64,000 nucleotides of DNA from Parabacteroides distasonis (GTDB taxonomy: Bacteria > Bacteroidota > Bacteroidia > Bacteroidales > Tannerellaceae), in NCBI GenBank assembly GCA_021531385.1, contig JAFBIR010000008.1:62001-126000 (forward strand). Direction: 5' to 3'. The position numbers and the translations under genes are program-made. The notes beneath the pieces were generated by a model, which was not told the origin of the DNA, did not search any database, and was given only the letters and a program-made list of their open reading frames with translations. This document shows, one piece after another, positions 27,034 through 36,037 of the stretch. How positions within the stretch are numbered: position 1 is the stretch's first letter; each line of letters opens with the position of its first letter.

Positions 27034-27082
27034 TTTTCAAGTGCAATTTGTGCGATAATTTGCACTTTGTAAGTGCAAATTA
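27013..27082 (-). promoter_or_regulatory. Tandem palindromic operators with -7 box before the truncated ATPase
   Basis: Two palindromes share the core TTGCACTT-N3-AAGTGCAA. One spans 27056-27082 (perfect 12-bp arms) and one spans 27026-27048 (perfect 10-bp arms). Their centres are 32 bp apart, three helical turns. On the minus strand they are followed by TACCTTTG (complement of 27013-27020), a good -7 box. The layout is that of a cooperatively bound repressor site. Confidence 0.65.
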
Positions 27083-27122
27083 TGGAGGATAAGCAGGATA
27101 ATAGGACAGACTTGATGGAACT

Positions 27123-28571
27123 TTATGGGATGAACAAGGCTGTCAACAGCTTCTCAATAGCTCGATTCATCTCTTTGCCGTCACATCCATAATGGTTGAC
27201 AAAAAGGGCGATGGCATATTCTTTGCCTGCTTTCGTCACGTAACCCGCATAACCTTTCACCCGTGTCATGCTGCCACTTTTCAGCTTAGCGGAGATCTTT
27301 CCTTTCCAGAAATTGCGCACAGAGCCTTCGATGCCTACCCTGGGCAAAGAGTTGTTGAAAACGGTGGATTGCGTAGAATGCTTGCGCATATAACATAGGA
27401 AATCAGTCATAAAGGCTGTTGATAACTTGTTGATAGCTGCTAACCCGCTCCCATCAACCTGATAGAGTGTAGCCACGTCTAAGCCCTGCTGTTCCCAATA
27501 GGCCCGCAATACTTTCACGCCTCGACCAAACGAGGAGATGACCTCGCCTTTCTTTGGCTGGTAACGCAGTCCGATCGTTTTCAAGAGTGCGTCCGCAAAC
27601 AGGTTGTGACTGACGAAATTGGTAATGCGGACAAGTTCGCTTAATGGTGGAGAATAGGTGGTGATTAAGGTCTCTCGGGATTTCGTAGGCCATTCCCCAG
27701 CCTCTTGCAGCAGACGAAAACAGGAGGGAGTGCCTTTCACCTCGATACCCGCTTTGCGTAATTGTTTGGTCAGGTAATCCGCTAAAAAGGAGGGAGGATC
27801 AGGAATATCGCCTTGCAGCTCGTGATAAGCCTTTCCTGCGGGCACGACACCATACAAGTAGCGCTCGTTGGAGAAGGGAGCTCCCATGATATAGCAACTG
27901 TCGGTGGCCACCTTTTGGGCGGTCATGTAATTGTGGAAACGCAAATCCATCCAAGGCTCTATCCCTTTCACCTGCGGACGACTGCCTGCCTCGCCGGTTT
28001 GCAAGCCCAACTTAAAGCGATTGTCGAACACATTGAGACCGTAACTGCCGGCTCCGTAATCGGTACCCATATCTTCCACAACCCACTTCAAGGAGGTACC
28101 CTCGGTGTCGAACAGTTGTTCGTCCGCAATGACAGCTCCTTCGATGGTTTGAATCCCTGCGTTGCGGATAGCGTCTATCCATTCACCTATAAAATCGATC
28201 TCCTCTTCGAGGAAGGAGGATCCTAAACTGGGATCTCCGCTACCTTTAATATATAGATTCCCATTGAGGCATCCTTGCTCTATGGTTCCATCATATTCAA
28301 TGGTTGTGGGAAAACGGTAATCTGGACCTAACAGCTCCAAGGCAGTGGCCGTCGTCAATGATTTCATGACAGAGGCGGGAGTCATTTGTCGCAGTGTGTC
28401 ATAAGCAAACAGGGTTTGTCCATTTTCTACCTCTTTCACCATCAACGAAAAGGAGGCACCTTCCATGTAGGGCTGACGCAAAAGTTGGCGAATGGGTTGA
28501 GGCACTTGCGCCTCTGTAAAGGTTGCCCAGACAAGCAACACAAACAAGCTGTGAAGTAATTTATGGATCAT
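27123..28571 (-). CDS. dacB: D-alanyl-D-alanine carboxypeptidase/endopeptidase (PBP4, S13)
   Basis: 482 residues, a penicillin-binding protein that trims or cuts peptidoglycan peptides in the periplasm. A signal peptide ends TEA with Gln at the cut. The three active-site boxes are all present: SVMK (S67, K70), SHN in FVSHNLFAD and KSGS in LKSGSMTRVKGYAG. The insertion between boxes 1 and 2 is of PBP4 size. Its promoter region is shared with the divergent permease gene at 28633, where two opposed TACCTTTG boxes form a palindrome. Confidence 0.93.
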   Translation of the reverse strand: MIHKLLHSLFVLLVWATFTEAQVPQPIRQLLRQPYMEGASFSLMVKEVENGQTLFAYDTLRQMTPASVMKSLTTATALELLGPDYRFPTTIEYDGTIEQGCLNGNLYIKGSGDPSLGSSFLEEEIDFIGEWIDAIRNAGIQTIEGAVIADEQLFDTEGTSLKWVVEDMGTDYGAGSYGLNVFDNRFKLGLQTGEAGSRPQVKGIEPWMDLRFHNYMTAQKVATDSCYIMGAPFSNERYLYGVVPAGKAYHELQGDIPDPPSFLADYLTKQLRKAGIEVKGTPSCFRLLQEAGEWPTKSRETLITTYSPPLSELVRITNFVSHNLFADALLKTIGLRYQPKKGEVISSFGRGVKVLRAYWEQQGLDVATLYQVDGSGLAAINKLSTAFMTDFLCYMRKHSTQSTVFNNSLPRVGIEGSVRNFWKGKISAKLKSGSMTRVKGYAGYVTKAGKEYAIALFVNHYGCDGKEMNRAIEKLLTALFIP

Positions 28572-28599
28572 TCTACAGTCACTTTAAGAAAACTTATAC

Positions 28600-28622
28600 T
28601 ACCTTTGTCTGGAGCAAAGGTA
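28600..28622. promoter_or_regulatory. Opposed -7 boxes between dacB and the permease gene
   Basis: TACCTTTG (28600-28607, plus) and its perfect inverse CAAAGGTA (28615-28622, minus) are 7 nt apart. Each serves a divergent gene (28633 plus; 28571 minus). Because they overlap so closely, both cannot be occupied by RNA polymerase at once. Confidence 0.55.
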
Positions 28623-28632
28623 ATGAAAATCT

Positions 28633-29796
28633 ATGGACACACTCTTTAATAAACCATTCACATTCGATCGGGTGATGCGTATCGTCTTTGGTATCGCACT
28701 GATAAGCGGCCTGGTCTATTTGGTCACTTTGTTGCGTAATGCGCTTTTGCCCTTCTTGATCGCTTGGCTATTAGCTTATATGATGCAGCCCTTCGTGAAA
28801 TTCTTCCAGTGCAAATTAGGCTTGCGCAGCCGTGTCCTTTCGATTATGGCTTTATTGGTCAGTATGCTGTTGATCATTACGTTGTTAGTAGTGATGGTGG
28901 TGCCTTCCATTGCCGCCGAAGCCGATAAAACGATCGAGTTGTTGCGCACGCATGATCCCGGAGAGGGCCATATTCCCTTTATCCCACAGGCTTGGTTGGA
29001 GTATTTGGAAGCCAATGTGGATTTCACGCAGCTGATGGATTATTTAAATAAGGACAACCTGCTGAAAGCGATCAAGCAGATCGCTCCGCAAGTCTGGTCG
29101 TTCCTGAGCAATACCTTCTCTGTATTGCTGAGTATCACCATCGTCTTTATGATCTTGCTCTATTTCATCTTTATCCTGTTAGATTATGAGAAGATTGCCA
29201 ATGGATGGCCGCAATTGATCCCTGGTAAATACCGTCCCTTTGTGGAGGGATTGGTGGAAGATGTGGAGTATAACATGAACCGCTATTTCCGTGGGCAGGC
29301 GTTGATTGCGTTGTGCGTAGGCGTGCTATTGGCGATCGGTTTCAAGATTATTGACTTCCCGTTGGCAGTCACCTTGGGATTGTTTATCGGTGTGCTCAAC
29401 ATGATTCCTTATATGCAGACCATAGGCATTATCCCGATGCTTATCTTGGCGTTGTTACGTTCGGCGGAGACGGGTGAGAATTTTTGGATCATATTCGGGT
29501 TAGCGCTTTTGGTATTGGGCATCGTGCAGATGATTCAAGATCTCTTCTTGACTCCACGTATCATGGGAAAGGCGATGGGCTTGAATCCGGCGATCATCTT
29601 ACTCTCCCTCTCGATATGGGGTACATTGTTGGGATTCATTGGATTGATTGTCGCCTTGCCATTGACAACGCTTTGCCTTTCCTATTACAAACGATTCATT
29701 TTGCAGGATGATAAAGGAATGGAGATGAGTGAGATGGAGAGGGCTAAGCAACCACCGTTGGCGAGAGCAAGCGAAGAGACTAAGGAAAAAAAGTGA
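28633..29796 (+). CDS. AI-2E family (UPF0118) membrane transporter
   Basis: 387 residues with about eight hydrophobic helices: two near the N-terminus, one pair after about 60, a soluble stretch (about 95-150), then five C-terminal helices with the typical PxxxxxxLGxFIGVLNMIPY and MGKAMGLNPAIILLSL segments. The family includes quorum-signal exporters and Na/H antiporters, and the substrate is not predictable. The charged, Lys/Glu-rich tail is cytoplasmic. It is divergent from dacB, with tRNA-Lys 70 nt downstream. Confidence 0.85.
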   Translation: MDTLFNKPFTFDRVMRIVFGIALISGLVYLVTLLRNALLPFLIAWLLAYMMQPFVKFFQCKLGLRSRVLSIMALLVSMLLIITLLVVMVVPSIAAEADKTIELLRTHDPGEGHIPFIPQAWLEYLEANVDFTQLMDYLNKDNLLKAIKQIAPQVWSFLSNTFSVLLSITIVFMILLYFIFILLDYEKIANGWPQLIPGKYRPFVEGLVEDVEYNMNRYFRGQALIALCVGVLLAIGFKIIDFPLAVTLGLFIGVLNMIPYMQTIGIIPMLILALLRSAETGENFWIIFGLALLVLGIVQMIQDLFLTPRIMGKAMGLNPAIILLSLSIWGTLLGFIGLIVALPLTTLCLSYYKRFILQDDKGMEMSEMERAKQPPLARASEETKEKK

Positions 29797-29804
29797 GCAC
29801 ATTG

Positions 29805-29835
29805 CTTGCAAATTTAAAAATAAGCACTACCTTTG
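29805..29835 (+). promoter_or_regulatory. Promoter of tRNA-Lys
   Basis: CTTG (29805-29808), a 19-bp spacer and TACCTTTG (29828-29835), ending 31 bp before the tRNA. Confidence 0.6.
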
Positions 29836-29866
29836 CACCCGCTTACGAGAAGTAACGCATGTGGAT

Positions 29867-29939
29867 GATTCGCTAGCTCAGCTGGTAGAGCACAACACTT
29901 TTAATGTTGGGGTCTTGGGTTCGAGCCCCAAGCGAATCA
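29867..29939 (+). tRNA. tRNA-Lys (anticodon UUU)
   Basis: A full cloverleaf of 73 nt. The acceptor stem is GATTCGC with GCGAATC and discriminator A. The D arm contains AGCTCAGCTGGTAGAGC, the anticodon stem is CAACA with TGTTG, the loop is CTTTTAA (anticodon TTT at 29900-29902), and the T arm is GGTTCGAGCC. CCA is not encoded. Confidence 0.97.
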
Positions 29940-29944
29940 CACGA

Positions 29945-29979
29945 AGAGAGGGCTGCAGTCGATGTAGCTCTCTTTTTTT
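29945..29979 (+). terminator. Terminator of tRNA-Lys
   Basis: AGAGAG and CTCTCT pair across a 17-nt region with a small internal helix, followed by a run of seven T. Beyond it, up to pckA, I see only promoter sequence. Confidence 0.6.
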
Positions 29980-30106
29980 GTCCCCCTTAAGCCGCTTTTG
30001 CTATCTGCACTTTGCAAAACAGGAGCCCTCTCTGTTAATAGCTTGGAAAAGCATAAATTTGACTGAAAAATTTCCTTAATACGCCCTATCCGTTTGAAAA
30101 AAATGC

Positions 30107-30114
30107 TACTTTTG
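30107..30114 (+). promoter_or_regulatory. Candidate -7 box for pckA
   Basis: TACTTTTG fits TAnnTTTG. The leader to the ATG at 30243 would be about 120 nt and has no obvious riboswitch fold. There is no TTTG at 19 bp. Confidence 0.45.
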
Positions 30115-30242
30115 TACCGCGGAAAAAAGGTGTTGTTTAGGCAATCTCTAAAGAGAGCAAATGAAAGCATCCGATTTCGAGCATAAAGATGTACAGAGAG
30201 AAATAAATAATATATAAGTCAATCATTTAAATTAATTGCAAA

Positions 30243-31844
30243 ATGGCAAATTTGGATTTAAGCAAGTATGGCATTACCGGTGCTACTGTGATCGCTCACA
30301 ACCCTTCTTACGAGGTTTTGTTCGCAGAGGAGACAAAGGCAGGTTTGGAAGGTTATGAGGTAGGTCAGGAGACTGAGCTGGGTGCTGTCAACGTGATGAC
30401 CGGTATCTACACAGGCCGTTCACCGAAGGATAAGTACATCGTCTTAGACGAGAACTCAAAGAACACAGTATGGTGGACTTCTGACGAATATAAGAATGAC
30501 AACAAGCCCATGTCTGAGGCTGTTTGGGCAGCTGTTAAAGAGATCGCTGTAAAGGAGCTTTGCAACAAAAACTTGTATGTAGTGGATGGTTTCTGCGGTG
30601 CTAACAAGGACACTCGCATGGCTGTTCGTTTCATCGTTGAGGTCGCTTGGCAGGCTCACTTCGTAACAAACATGTTCATCCGTCCGACCGCTGAGGAGTT
30701 GGCCGCATTCGAGCCTGATTTCGTGGTTTACAACGCTTCTAAGGCTGTTGTAGCTAACTACAAGGAGTTAGGTTTGAACTCTGAGACTTGCGTCGCTTTC
30801 AATACGACTTCTCGCGAGCAGGTGATCATCAACACTTGGTATGGTGGTGAGATGAAGAAGGGTATGTTCTCTATGATGAACTACTACTTGCCGTTGAAGG
30901 GCATCGCTTCTATGCACTGTTCTGCTAACTGCGATATGAACGGAGAGAACACAGCTATCTTCTTCGGTTTGTCTGGTACAGGTAAGACTACGTTGTCAAC
31001 GGATCCGAAGCGTCGCTTGATCGGTGATGACGAGCACGGATGGGATGACAATGGCGTGTTCAACTTCGAGGGCGGTTGCTATGCGAAGGTTATCAACTTG
31101 AGCAAGGAGAACGAGCCGGACATCTATAACGCGATCAAGCGCAACGCTTTGTTAGAGAACGTAACTGTAGCTGCTGACGGTAAGATCGACTTCAACGATA
31201 AGAGCGTGACAGAGAATACACGTGTATCTTATCCGATCAACCACATCAACAATATCCAGCCGGGTTCTTCTGCACCTGCAGCAAAGAACGTGATCTTCTT
31301 GTCTGCTGATGCATTCGGCGTATTGCCTCCGGTATCTATCTTGACTCCGGAGCAGACTCAGTACTACTTCCTCTCTGGCTTCACGGCTAAGTTGGCAGGT
31401 ACAGAGCGTGGTATCACAGAGCCGACCCCGACATTCTCTGCTTGCTTCGGTCAGGCATTCTTGGAGTTGCACCCGACGAAGTACGCTGAGGAGTTGGTTA
31501 AGAAGATGCAGAAGAGCGGCGCTAAGGCTTACTTGGTCAACACAGGTTGGAACGGTACAGGCAAGCGTATCTCTATTCCTGATACTCGTGGTATCATCGA
31601 CGCTATCCTCGACGGTTCTATCTTGAAGGCTGAGACGAAGAAGATCCCGATGTTCGACTTCGAGGTTCCGACTTCATTGCCTAACGTGAATCCGGCTATC
31701 CTTGATCCGCGTGACACTTACGCTGATGCAAGTGTTTGGGAGGAGAAGGCTAAGGATTTGGCAGGCCGCTTCATCAAGAACTTCGCTAAGTACACTGGTA
31801 ACGAGGCTGGTAAGGCTTTGGTTGCTGCTGGTCCGAAGTTGTAA
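30243..31844 (+). CDS. pckA: ATP-dependent phosphoenolpyruvate carboxykinase
   Basis: 533 residues, which interconverts oxaloacetate and phosphoenolpyruvate with ATP/ADP. In succinate-forming Bacteroidales it is a main route of CO2 fixation and ATP gain. Seen are the Arg-containing [12 protein letters not shown] substrate segment (54-65), [12 protein letters not shown], the P-loop [11 protein letters not shown] (242-252) and the metal-site Asp in [12 protein letters not shown]. Codon use is strongly biased (AAG, GCT, TCT, ATC), as expected for a highly expressed gene. It has its own promoter region and a strong terminator. Confidence 0.98.
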   Translation: MANLDLSKYGITGATVIAHNPSYEVLFAEETKAGLEGYEVGQETELGAVNVMTGIYTGRSPKDKYIVLDENSKNTVWWTSDEYKNDNKPMSEAVWAAVKEIAVKELCNKNLYVVDGFCGANKDTRMAVRFIVEVAWQAHFVTNMFIRPTAEELAAFEPDFVVYNASKAVVANYKELGLNSETCVAFNTTSREQVIINTWYGGEMKKGMFSMMNYYLPLKGIASMHCSANCDMNGENTAIFFGLSGTGKTTLSTDPKRRLIGDDEHGWDDNGVFNFEGGCYAKVINLSKENEPDIYNAIKRNALLENVTVAADGKIDFNDKSVTENTRVSYPINHINNIQPGSSAPAAKNVIFLSADAFGVLPPVSILTPEQTQYYFLSGFTAKLAGTERGITEPTPTFSACFGQAFLELHPTKYAEELVKKMQKSGAKAYLVNTGWNGTGKRISIPDTRGIIDAILDGSILKAETKKIPMFDFEVPTSLPNVNPAILDPRDTYADASVWEEKAKDLAGRFIKNFAKYTGNEAGKALVAAGPKL

Positions 31845-31870
31845 TCAACGATTGCAAAATCAACATAAAA

Positions 31871-31902
31871 GGGCGTCAGGTGGTTCATCTGACGCTTTTT
31901 TT
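31871..31902 (+). terminator. Rho-independent terminator of pckA
   Basis: GCGTCAG (31873-31879) and CTGACGC (31889-31895) form a perfect stem followed by seven T. Confidence 0.9.
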
Positions 31903-31956
31903 ATGCCTGCACTCTTAATATTTCGATTAAATATTAAATATGTCAAAAAATATGCT

Positions 31957-31964
31957 TACCTTTA
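31957..31964 (+). promoter_or_regulatory. Candidate -7 box for the thioredoxin-like lipoprotein
   Basis: TACCTTTA, one base off TAnnTTTG, 27 bp before the ATG at 31992. Confidence 0.4.
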
Positions 31965-31991
31965 GCCCGAATCTGTGAGATGGAGTAGATT

Positions 31992-33086
31992 ATGTATAAA
32001 AATTGGATATTTATTGTTGGTTGGATACTTTGTTTGGCGGCGTGCAGCAAGGATTACACCTATCGGATTGAGGGTAAACTAAGCCACTTGACCGAGCCGA
32101 CGATATATGCGGTTTTTGAGAATGAGCAAGAGAAAAAGGTCGATACCATTCTCTGTGCGGATAATGGCACGTTTGAGCTGAAAGAGCAAATGGATGGTTT
32201 CCATTCTGTGACGCTTTTCTTTGAGGGCCGATCTCGTTGGGTGACTGCCTACTTGGAATCGGGAAAGACGGTTTCTATCGAAGGAGATGCGCAAACCCCA
32301 CTTTTGTTGCAGGTGAAAGGCGGGAAGATCAATGATCAGTTAGCGGCTTTTCGGAAGAAGCAGGCCGATCTGTTTAACGAGATGAGTCGTCTGAATCAAC
32401 AGTTGGAGGAAAAAGCGAACACCGTAGAGCAGACAGATGTAACAGCCCGCTTAGCAGACTTGAATTTGCGCCTTTCAGAAGCGGCTGCTGCTTATGTGAA
32501 AGCGCATCCTGATGAGGAGGCTTCTGTTGTGTTGATTCAATCTTTCTTTGCTGATCCTGATGATACGCGTAAGATCGATGAATTGTTGGCATTACTTGAT
32601 CCACGTTTAAAAGATTATTATTTGGTGAGAGAGTTAGAGCAGTTCAGTGCTCGAGCTCAACGTATTGCCTTGGAGGCGGAAGCTCCCGATTTTACAGTGA
32701 AGAATATCTATGGAAAGTCGCTGAGCTTGGATTCTTTTGCCAATCGGTATTTATTGTTGGCATTCACCGCACCATGGTGTGATATGTGTCAGACGGAGGA
32801 TCTCTCGTTAGATGAGGTGGCGATGCGTTATCCTAACGATAAATTGGCTATTTTATTAGTTAGCTTGGATGATCAACCTGCCAGTGTGCGGGAAAGTGTG
32901 GCCAAAGATAGCATTGCGTGGAATGTGGTGACGGATTCAGCGGGTCAAGCGATGCAACTGATTGATTTATATAATGTCAGTGTATTGCCTCGTTGTTTCT
33001 TGATTGATGAGGAGAAACGGATCATTATGAAAACCGATAACGAGGTTGAGATCCGTCAGACTTTGGAGAAATTGATTGAGGATTAG
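31992..33086 (+). CDS. Thioredoxin-like (TlpA/ResA type) lipoprotein
   Basis: 364 residues. The lipobox LAAC puts the lipidated Cys at 18. Residues about 22-115 match the DUF4369-type beta domain often fused to Bacteroidetes TlpA proteins, and a helical region follows (120-230). The C-terminal thioredoxin fold has its redox motif CDMC (C263, C266) in the sequence FTAPWCDMC. It should sit on the periplasmic membrane face and reduce or maintain disulfides. The central helical segment is Gln/Glu-rich. It is followed by a ComM-type gene, probably cotranscribed. Confidence 0.88.
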   Translation: MYKNWIFIVGWILCLAACSKDYTYRIEGKLSHLTEPTIYAVFENEQEKKVDTILCADNGTFELKEQMDGFHSVTLFFEGRSRWVTAYLESGKTVSIEGDAQTPLLLQVKGGKINDQLAAFRKKQADLFNEMSRLNQQLEEKANTVEQTDVTARLADLNLRLSEAAAAYVKAHPDEEASVVLIQSFFADPDDTRKIDELLALLDPRLKDYYLVRELEQFSARAQRIALEAEAPDFTVKNIYGKSLSLDSFANRYLLLAFTAPWCDMCQTEDLSLDEVAMRYPNDKLAILLVSLDDQPASVRESVAKDSIAWNVVTDSAGQAMQLIDLYNVSVLPRCFLIDEEKRIIMKTDNEVEIRQTLEKLIED

Positions 33087-33159
33087 GATGGTTCCTGCTG
33101 GAGGTTACTCACGTGACCTCCCAGATTACTGTCCATATTTATTACTTAAAAACTTAGCT

Positions 33160-34698
33160 ATGTTAGTCAAAGTGTATGCTGCTGCTGTGCAAGGAGTCTC
33201 AGCGACGATCGTGACCATTGAGGTCAATTGTTCAAAAGGTATCCAATTCTTTTTGGTGGGGTTGCCCGATGTGGCTGTGCGAGAAAGTCATGAACGTATT
33301 CTCTCGGCACTGGAGGTCTGTGGTATCAAGTTTCCTCGTACACGCATCGTTATCAATATGTCTCCAGCGGATATACGGAAAGAGGGTACCGCTTATGATT
33401 TACCTTTGGCGATAGGTATATTAGCTGGTTCGGGTGCTTTGGATACCAGTCGATTAGCAGATTATATGATGATGGGAGAGTTGTCATTGGATGGATCGTT
33501 GCTACCCATCCGAGGAGCTTTGCCGATTGCTATCAAGGCCAGAGAGGCAGGCTATAAGGGGTTGATATTACCGAAGGCCAATGTGATGGAAGCCGCTGTG
33601 GTCAACAGGTTGGAGGTGTATGGAGCCTCTCGTATTCAAGAGGTCATCGAGTTTATGAAGGGAGAAGGCTCCCTACAGCCCACAGTGATTGATACGAGAA
33701 AGGAATTTTATGAGCGCCAACAGTTTTTTGATTGCGATTTTAGTGATGTGCGTGGCCAGGAGAATGTGAAACGAGCCATGGAGGTAGCGGCGGCAGGTGG
33801 GCATAATCTGATTATGGTAGGTCCACCGGGAAGTGGTAAATCGATGTTGGCGAAACGTTTGCCTACCATCTTACCACCTTTTACCCTGCAAGAATCATTA
33901 GAAACTACCAAGATCCATTCGGTAGCCGGGAAGTTGGGGGATGGCACTTCTTTAATGGTACAGCGTCCTTTCCGATCACCTCACCATACCATTTCAAACG
34001 TGGCCATTGTTGGAGGAGGAACCTATCCCATGCCCGGAGAGATTAGTTTGGCGCATAACGGCGTTTTATTTCTCGACGAACTTCCGGAGTTTAATCGAAG
34101 CGTCTTGGAAGTCATGCGTCAGCCATTAGAGGATCGGACAATCCATATCTCCCGTGCCCGATCATCGGTAGATTATCCCGCCAGTTTCATGTTGGTTGCC
34201 TCTATGAATCCTTGTCCTTGTGGCTATTACAATCATCCGACACGCCCTTGTCTCTGTGCGCCGGGAGCAGTGCAGCGTTATATGAATCGCATATCAGGTC
34301 CATTGCTGGATCGCATTGACATTCAAGTGGAAATCGTACCCGTGCCCTTTGAGAAGATCTCAGATGCGACTCCTTCTGAATCCAGTTTGGCGATTCGAGA
34401 GCGAGTAGTGAAGGCCAGAGCCATTCAAGAGAAACGATTTGCGGCGTATGAAGGGATCCATTGCAACGCGCAAATGACCTCCAAAATGCTCCATCAGTTT
34501 GCGGTACCCGATGCCGCCGGCTTACAGATCTTAAAGCGGGCTATGGACAAACTCAGCCTATCCGGCCGTGCCTACGATCGCATCTTGAAGGTGGCTCGAA
34601 CCATTGCGGACTTAGCTGATTCAGAGAAAGTAGAGGTCCCCCACTTAGCCGAGGCCATCCAATACCGCAGCCTCGATCGGGAGAATTGGGGGATGTGA
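33160..34698 (+). CDS. ComM/YifB-type Mg-chelatase-like AAA ATPase
   Basis: 512 residues. I start it at ATG 33160 (MLVKVYAAAVQG), since ComM proteins begin like this and the 28 upstream codons in the frame look non-coding. The N-terminal domain has the GLPDxAVRES family motif (VGLPDVAVRES). The AAA core has Walker A GPPGSGKSMLAKR, Walker B GVLFLDELPEF, the cysteine cluster MNPCPCGYYNHPTRPCLC and the arginine finger region RYMNRISGPLLDRID. ComM is a helicase that promotes branch migration in natural transformation. In Bacteroidales its role is untested. It is followed by a 23-bp-period array. Confidence 0.93.
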   Translation: MLVKVYAAAVQGVSATIVTIEVNCSKGIQFFLVGLPDVAVRESHERILSALEVCGIKFPRTRIVINMSPADIRKEGTAYDLPLAIGILAGSGALDTSRLADYMMMGELSLDGSLLPIRGALPIAIKAREAGYKGLILPKANVMEAAVVNRLEVYGASRIQEVIEFMKGEGSLQPTVIDTRKEFYERQQFFDCDFSDVRGQENVKRAMEVAAAGGHNLIMVGPPGSGKSMLAKRLPTILPPFTLQESLETTKIHSVAGKLGDGTSLMVQRPFRSPHHTISNVAIVGGGTYPMPGEISLAHNGVLFLDELPEFNRSVLEVMRQPLEDRTIHISRARSSVDYPASFMLVASMNPCPCGYYNHPTRPCLCAPGAVQRYMNRISGPLLDRIDIQVEIVPVPFEKISDATPSESSLAIRERVVKARAIQEKRFAAYEGIHCNAQMTSKMLHQFAVPDAAGLQILKRAMDKLSLSGRAYDRILKVARTIADLADSEKVEVPHLAEAIQYRSLDRENWGM

Positions 34699-34746
34699 TT
34701 TGCATTACAGAATCCATAGGTTCTTCCTAAGATAGAGATTGGTTTG

Positions 34747-34953
34747 TTACTAAGACAGTGCCTGTGTTCTTACTAAGAGTAGGGGTGCATCCTTACTAAG
34801 GCTAAGGGTGTGCTCTTACTAAGACTGAGGGTACGTTCTTACTATGAGCAGGGGTGTGCTCTTACTAAGATGGAGGGTGCGTCCTTACTAAGACAGTGCC
34901 TGTGCTCTTACTAAGACTAAAGGGGTGTCATTACTAATGTAAGGAGTGCATCA
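34747..34953. repeat. 23-bp-period intergenic array, core TTACTAAG, nine copies
   Basis: Nine units start at 34747, 34770, 34793, 34816, 34839, 34862, 34885, 34908 and 34931, all exactly 23 bp apart. Each opens with TTACTAAG (two have TTACTATG or TTACTAAT), and most carry GGGTG near unit position 12-16. Units 1 and 7 are almost identical, which suggests an internal duplication. With the preceding C, the core reads CTTA-C-TAAG, a small palindrome. It lies between the ComM gene and the XRE gene, and nothing else is recognised in the 330-bp gap. Confidence 0.95.
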
Positions 34954-35029
34954 TTACATTATTTTAATGCTTGATTTATTGACGATATGAATAATAATAC
35001 ATATGTTTGTCAACAAAACAAGTTTGAAC

Positions 35030-36010
35030 ATGAAACAATTTCCTATAAGACTTCGATTGGCTCGTTCCATCATGGGACTGAGTTTAGGAAAGCTATCAGA
35101 GAAAATGGGCTATGCTATCACGAAGCAGAGTTTATCTCGTTATGAAGCAGGAATTATGAGGCCTAAATCTGATGTTCTTGCCACATTAGCTGCTGCATTA
35201 GAAATTAGTACGGCTTATTTTGAAGGAACGAATATGGTTTTTGATGAACCTATGTTGCGTTCATCATCAGCAGATACATTATCTGCGGAGCAATTGGTGG
35301 AGATAGAGGCTTTGTTGTCATTTAAAGCCGAACAATATCTAAAGGTAGAATGCCAATCGGGGATGACAACGCATTTCTCTAATCCTTTAAAGGGCGTATG
35401 TGTTTCCAATCTTGAAGAGGTGATCAATGCAGCCAATTTATTACGAGAGCAATGGCATTGTGGCGATGGCCCCATACCGAGTGTCTTGCGTTTGATGGAA
35501 AGAAAAGGTATCAAGGTACTGAATGCTTCTTTGCCGAGTCGAGTGATTGGGTTGAGCACATGGGCGGATAAGAAGCATCCCTTAGTCCTGATAGATATGA
35601 GTTCGGATAAAACGAATTGTGAACGATTGCGTTTCACCGCATGCCATAAATTGGGACATTTGCTTTTGACTTTTCCAGATGGGGTAAAGGTGGAGCAGCT
35701 TTGCAACCAATTCGCCAGTTTTTTCCTTTTCCCTCGTCACACATTTAAGGAAGAGATCGGTGGAGATTTCCGTGAGTCACTTGCTTTGGAAGAATTAATT
35801 GATCTACGGGAACTCTACGGTGTTTCTATAGCGGCGCAAATACATGAGGCATGGGATCTTCACCTGATTTCTCGACAGCACTATGATTGGTGGTATGAGG
35901 AAATGATCAAAAAGAATGTCAAGGAAGAGGGGTGGGGAAGTTATCGTTTCCCCGAGACACTGGGTCGGGAAAAACGGATGAGAGCGATTGTAAGGCTCGT
36001 TAGAGAATGA
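35030..36010 (+). CDS. XRE-type regulator fused to ImmA/IrrE-like domain with altered HExxH
   Basis: 326 residues from ATG 35030 (35003 is an alternative in-frame start). Residues 5-62 are a helix-turn-helix of Cro/CI type (LRLARSIMGLSLGKLSEKMG...TKQSLSRYEAG). Residues about 130-300 are the ImmA/IrrE metallopeptidase-like fold. The motif is H206-K-L-G-H210 where the family has HExGH; the zinc ligands His206, His210 and Glu222 seem kept, but the general base is Lys207. Such proteins normally cleave repressors of mobile elements or stress genes. Here peptidase activity is doubtful, so it may only sense or bind DNA. It lies 27 nt upstream of cas3 in the same direction and could regulate the cas operon. 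Confidence 0.82.
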   Translation: MKQFPIRLRLARSIMGLSLGKLSEKMGYAITKQSLSRYEAGIMRPKSDVLATLAAALEISTAYFEGTNMVFDEPMLRSSSADTLSAEQLVEIEALLSFKAEQYLKVECQSGMTTHFSNPLKGVCVSNLEEVINAANLLREQWHCGDGPIPSVLRLMERKGIKVLNASLPSRVIGLSTWADKKHPLVLIDMSSDKTNCERLRFTACHKLGHLLLTFPDGVKVEQLCNQFASFFLFPRHTFKEEIGGDFRESLALEELIDLRELYGVSIAAQIHEAWDLHLISRQHYDWWYEEMIKKNVKEEGWGSYRFPETLGREKRMRAIVRLVRE

Positions 36011-36037
36011 AGTTGCACCATCAAACGACTATTGATT

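Noticed and set aside
27083-27160. Short plus-strand frame starting at the ATG after the operator pair
   Set aside because: It soon enters the 3' end of dacB in antisense and has no family-like sequence.
34747-34953. The 23-bp array as a second CRISPR array
   Set aside because: The conserved core is only 8 bp and the spacers about 15 bp, too short for repeat-spacer units, and there is no leader.
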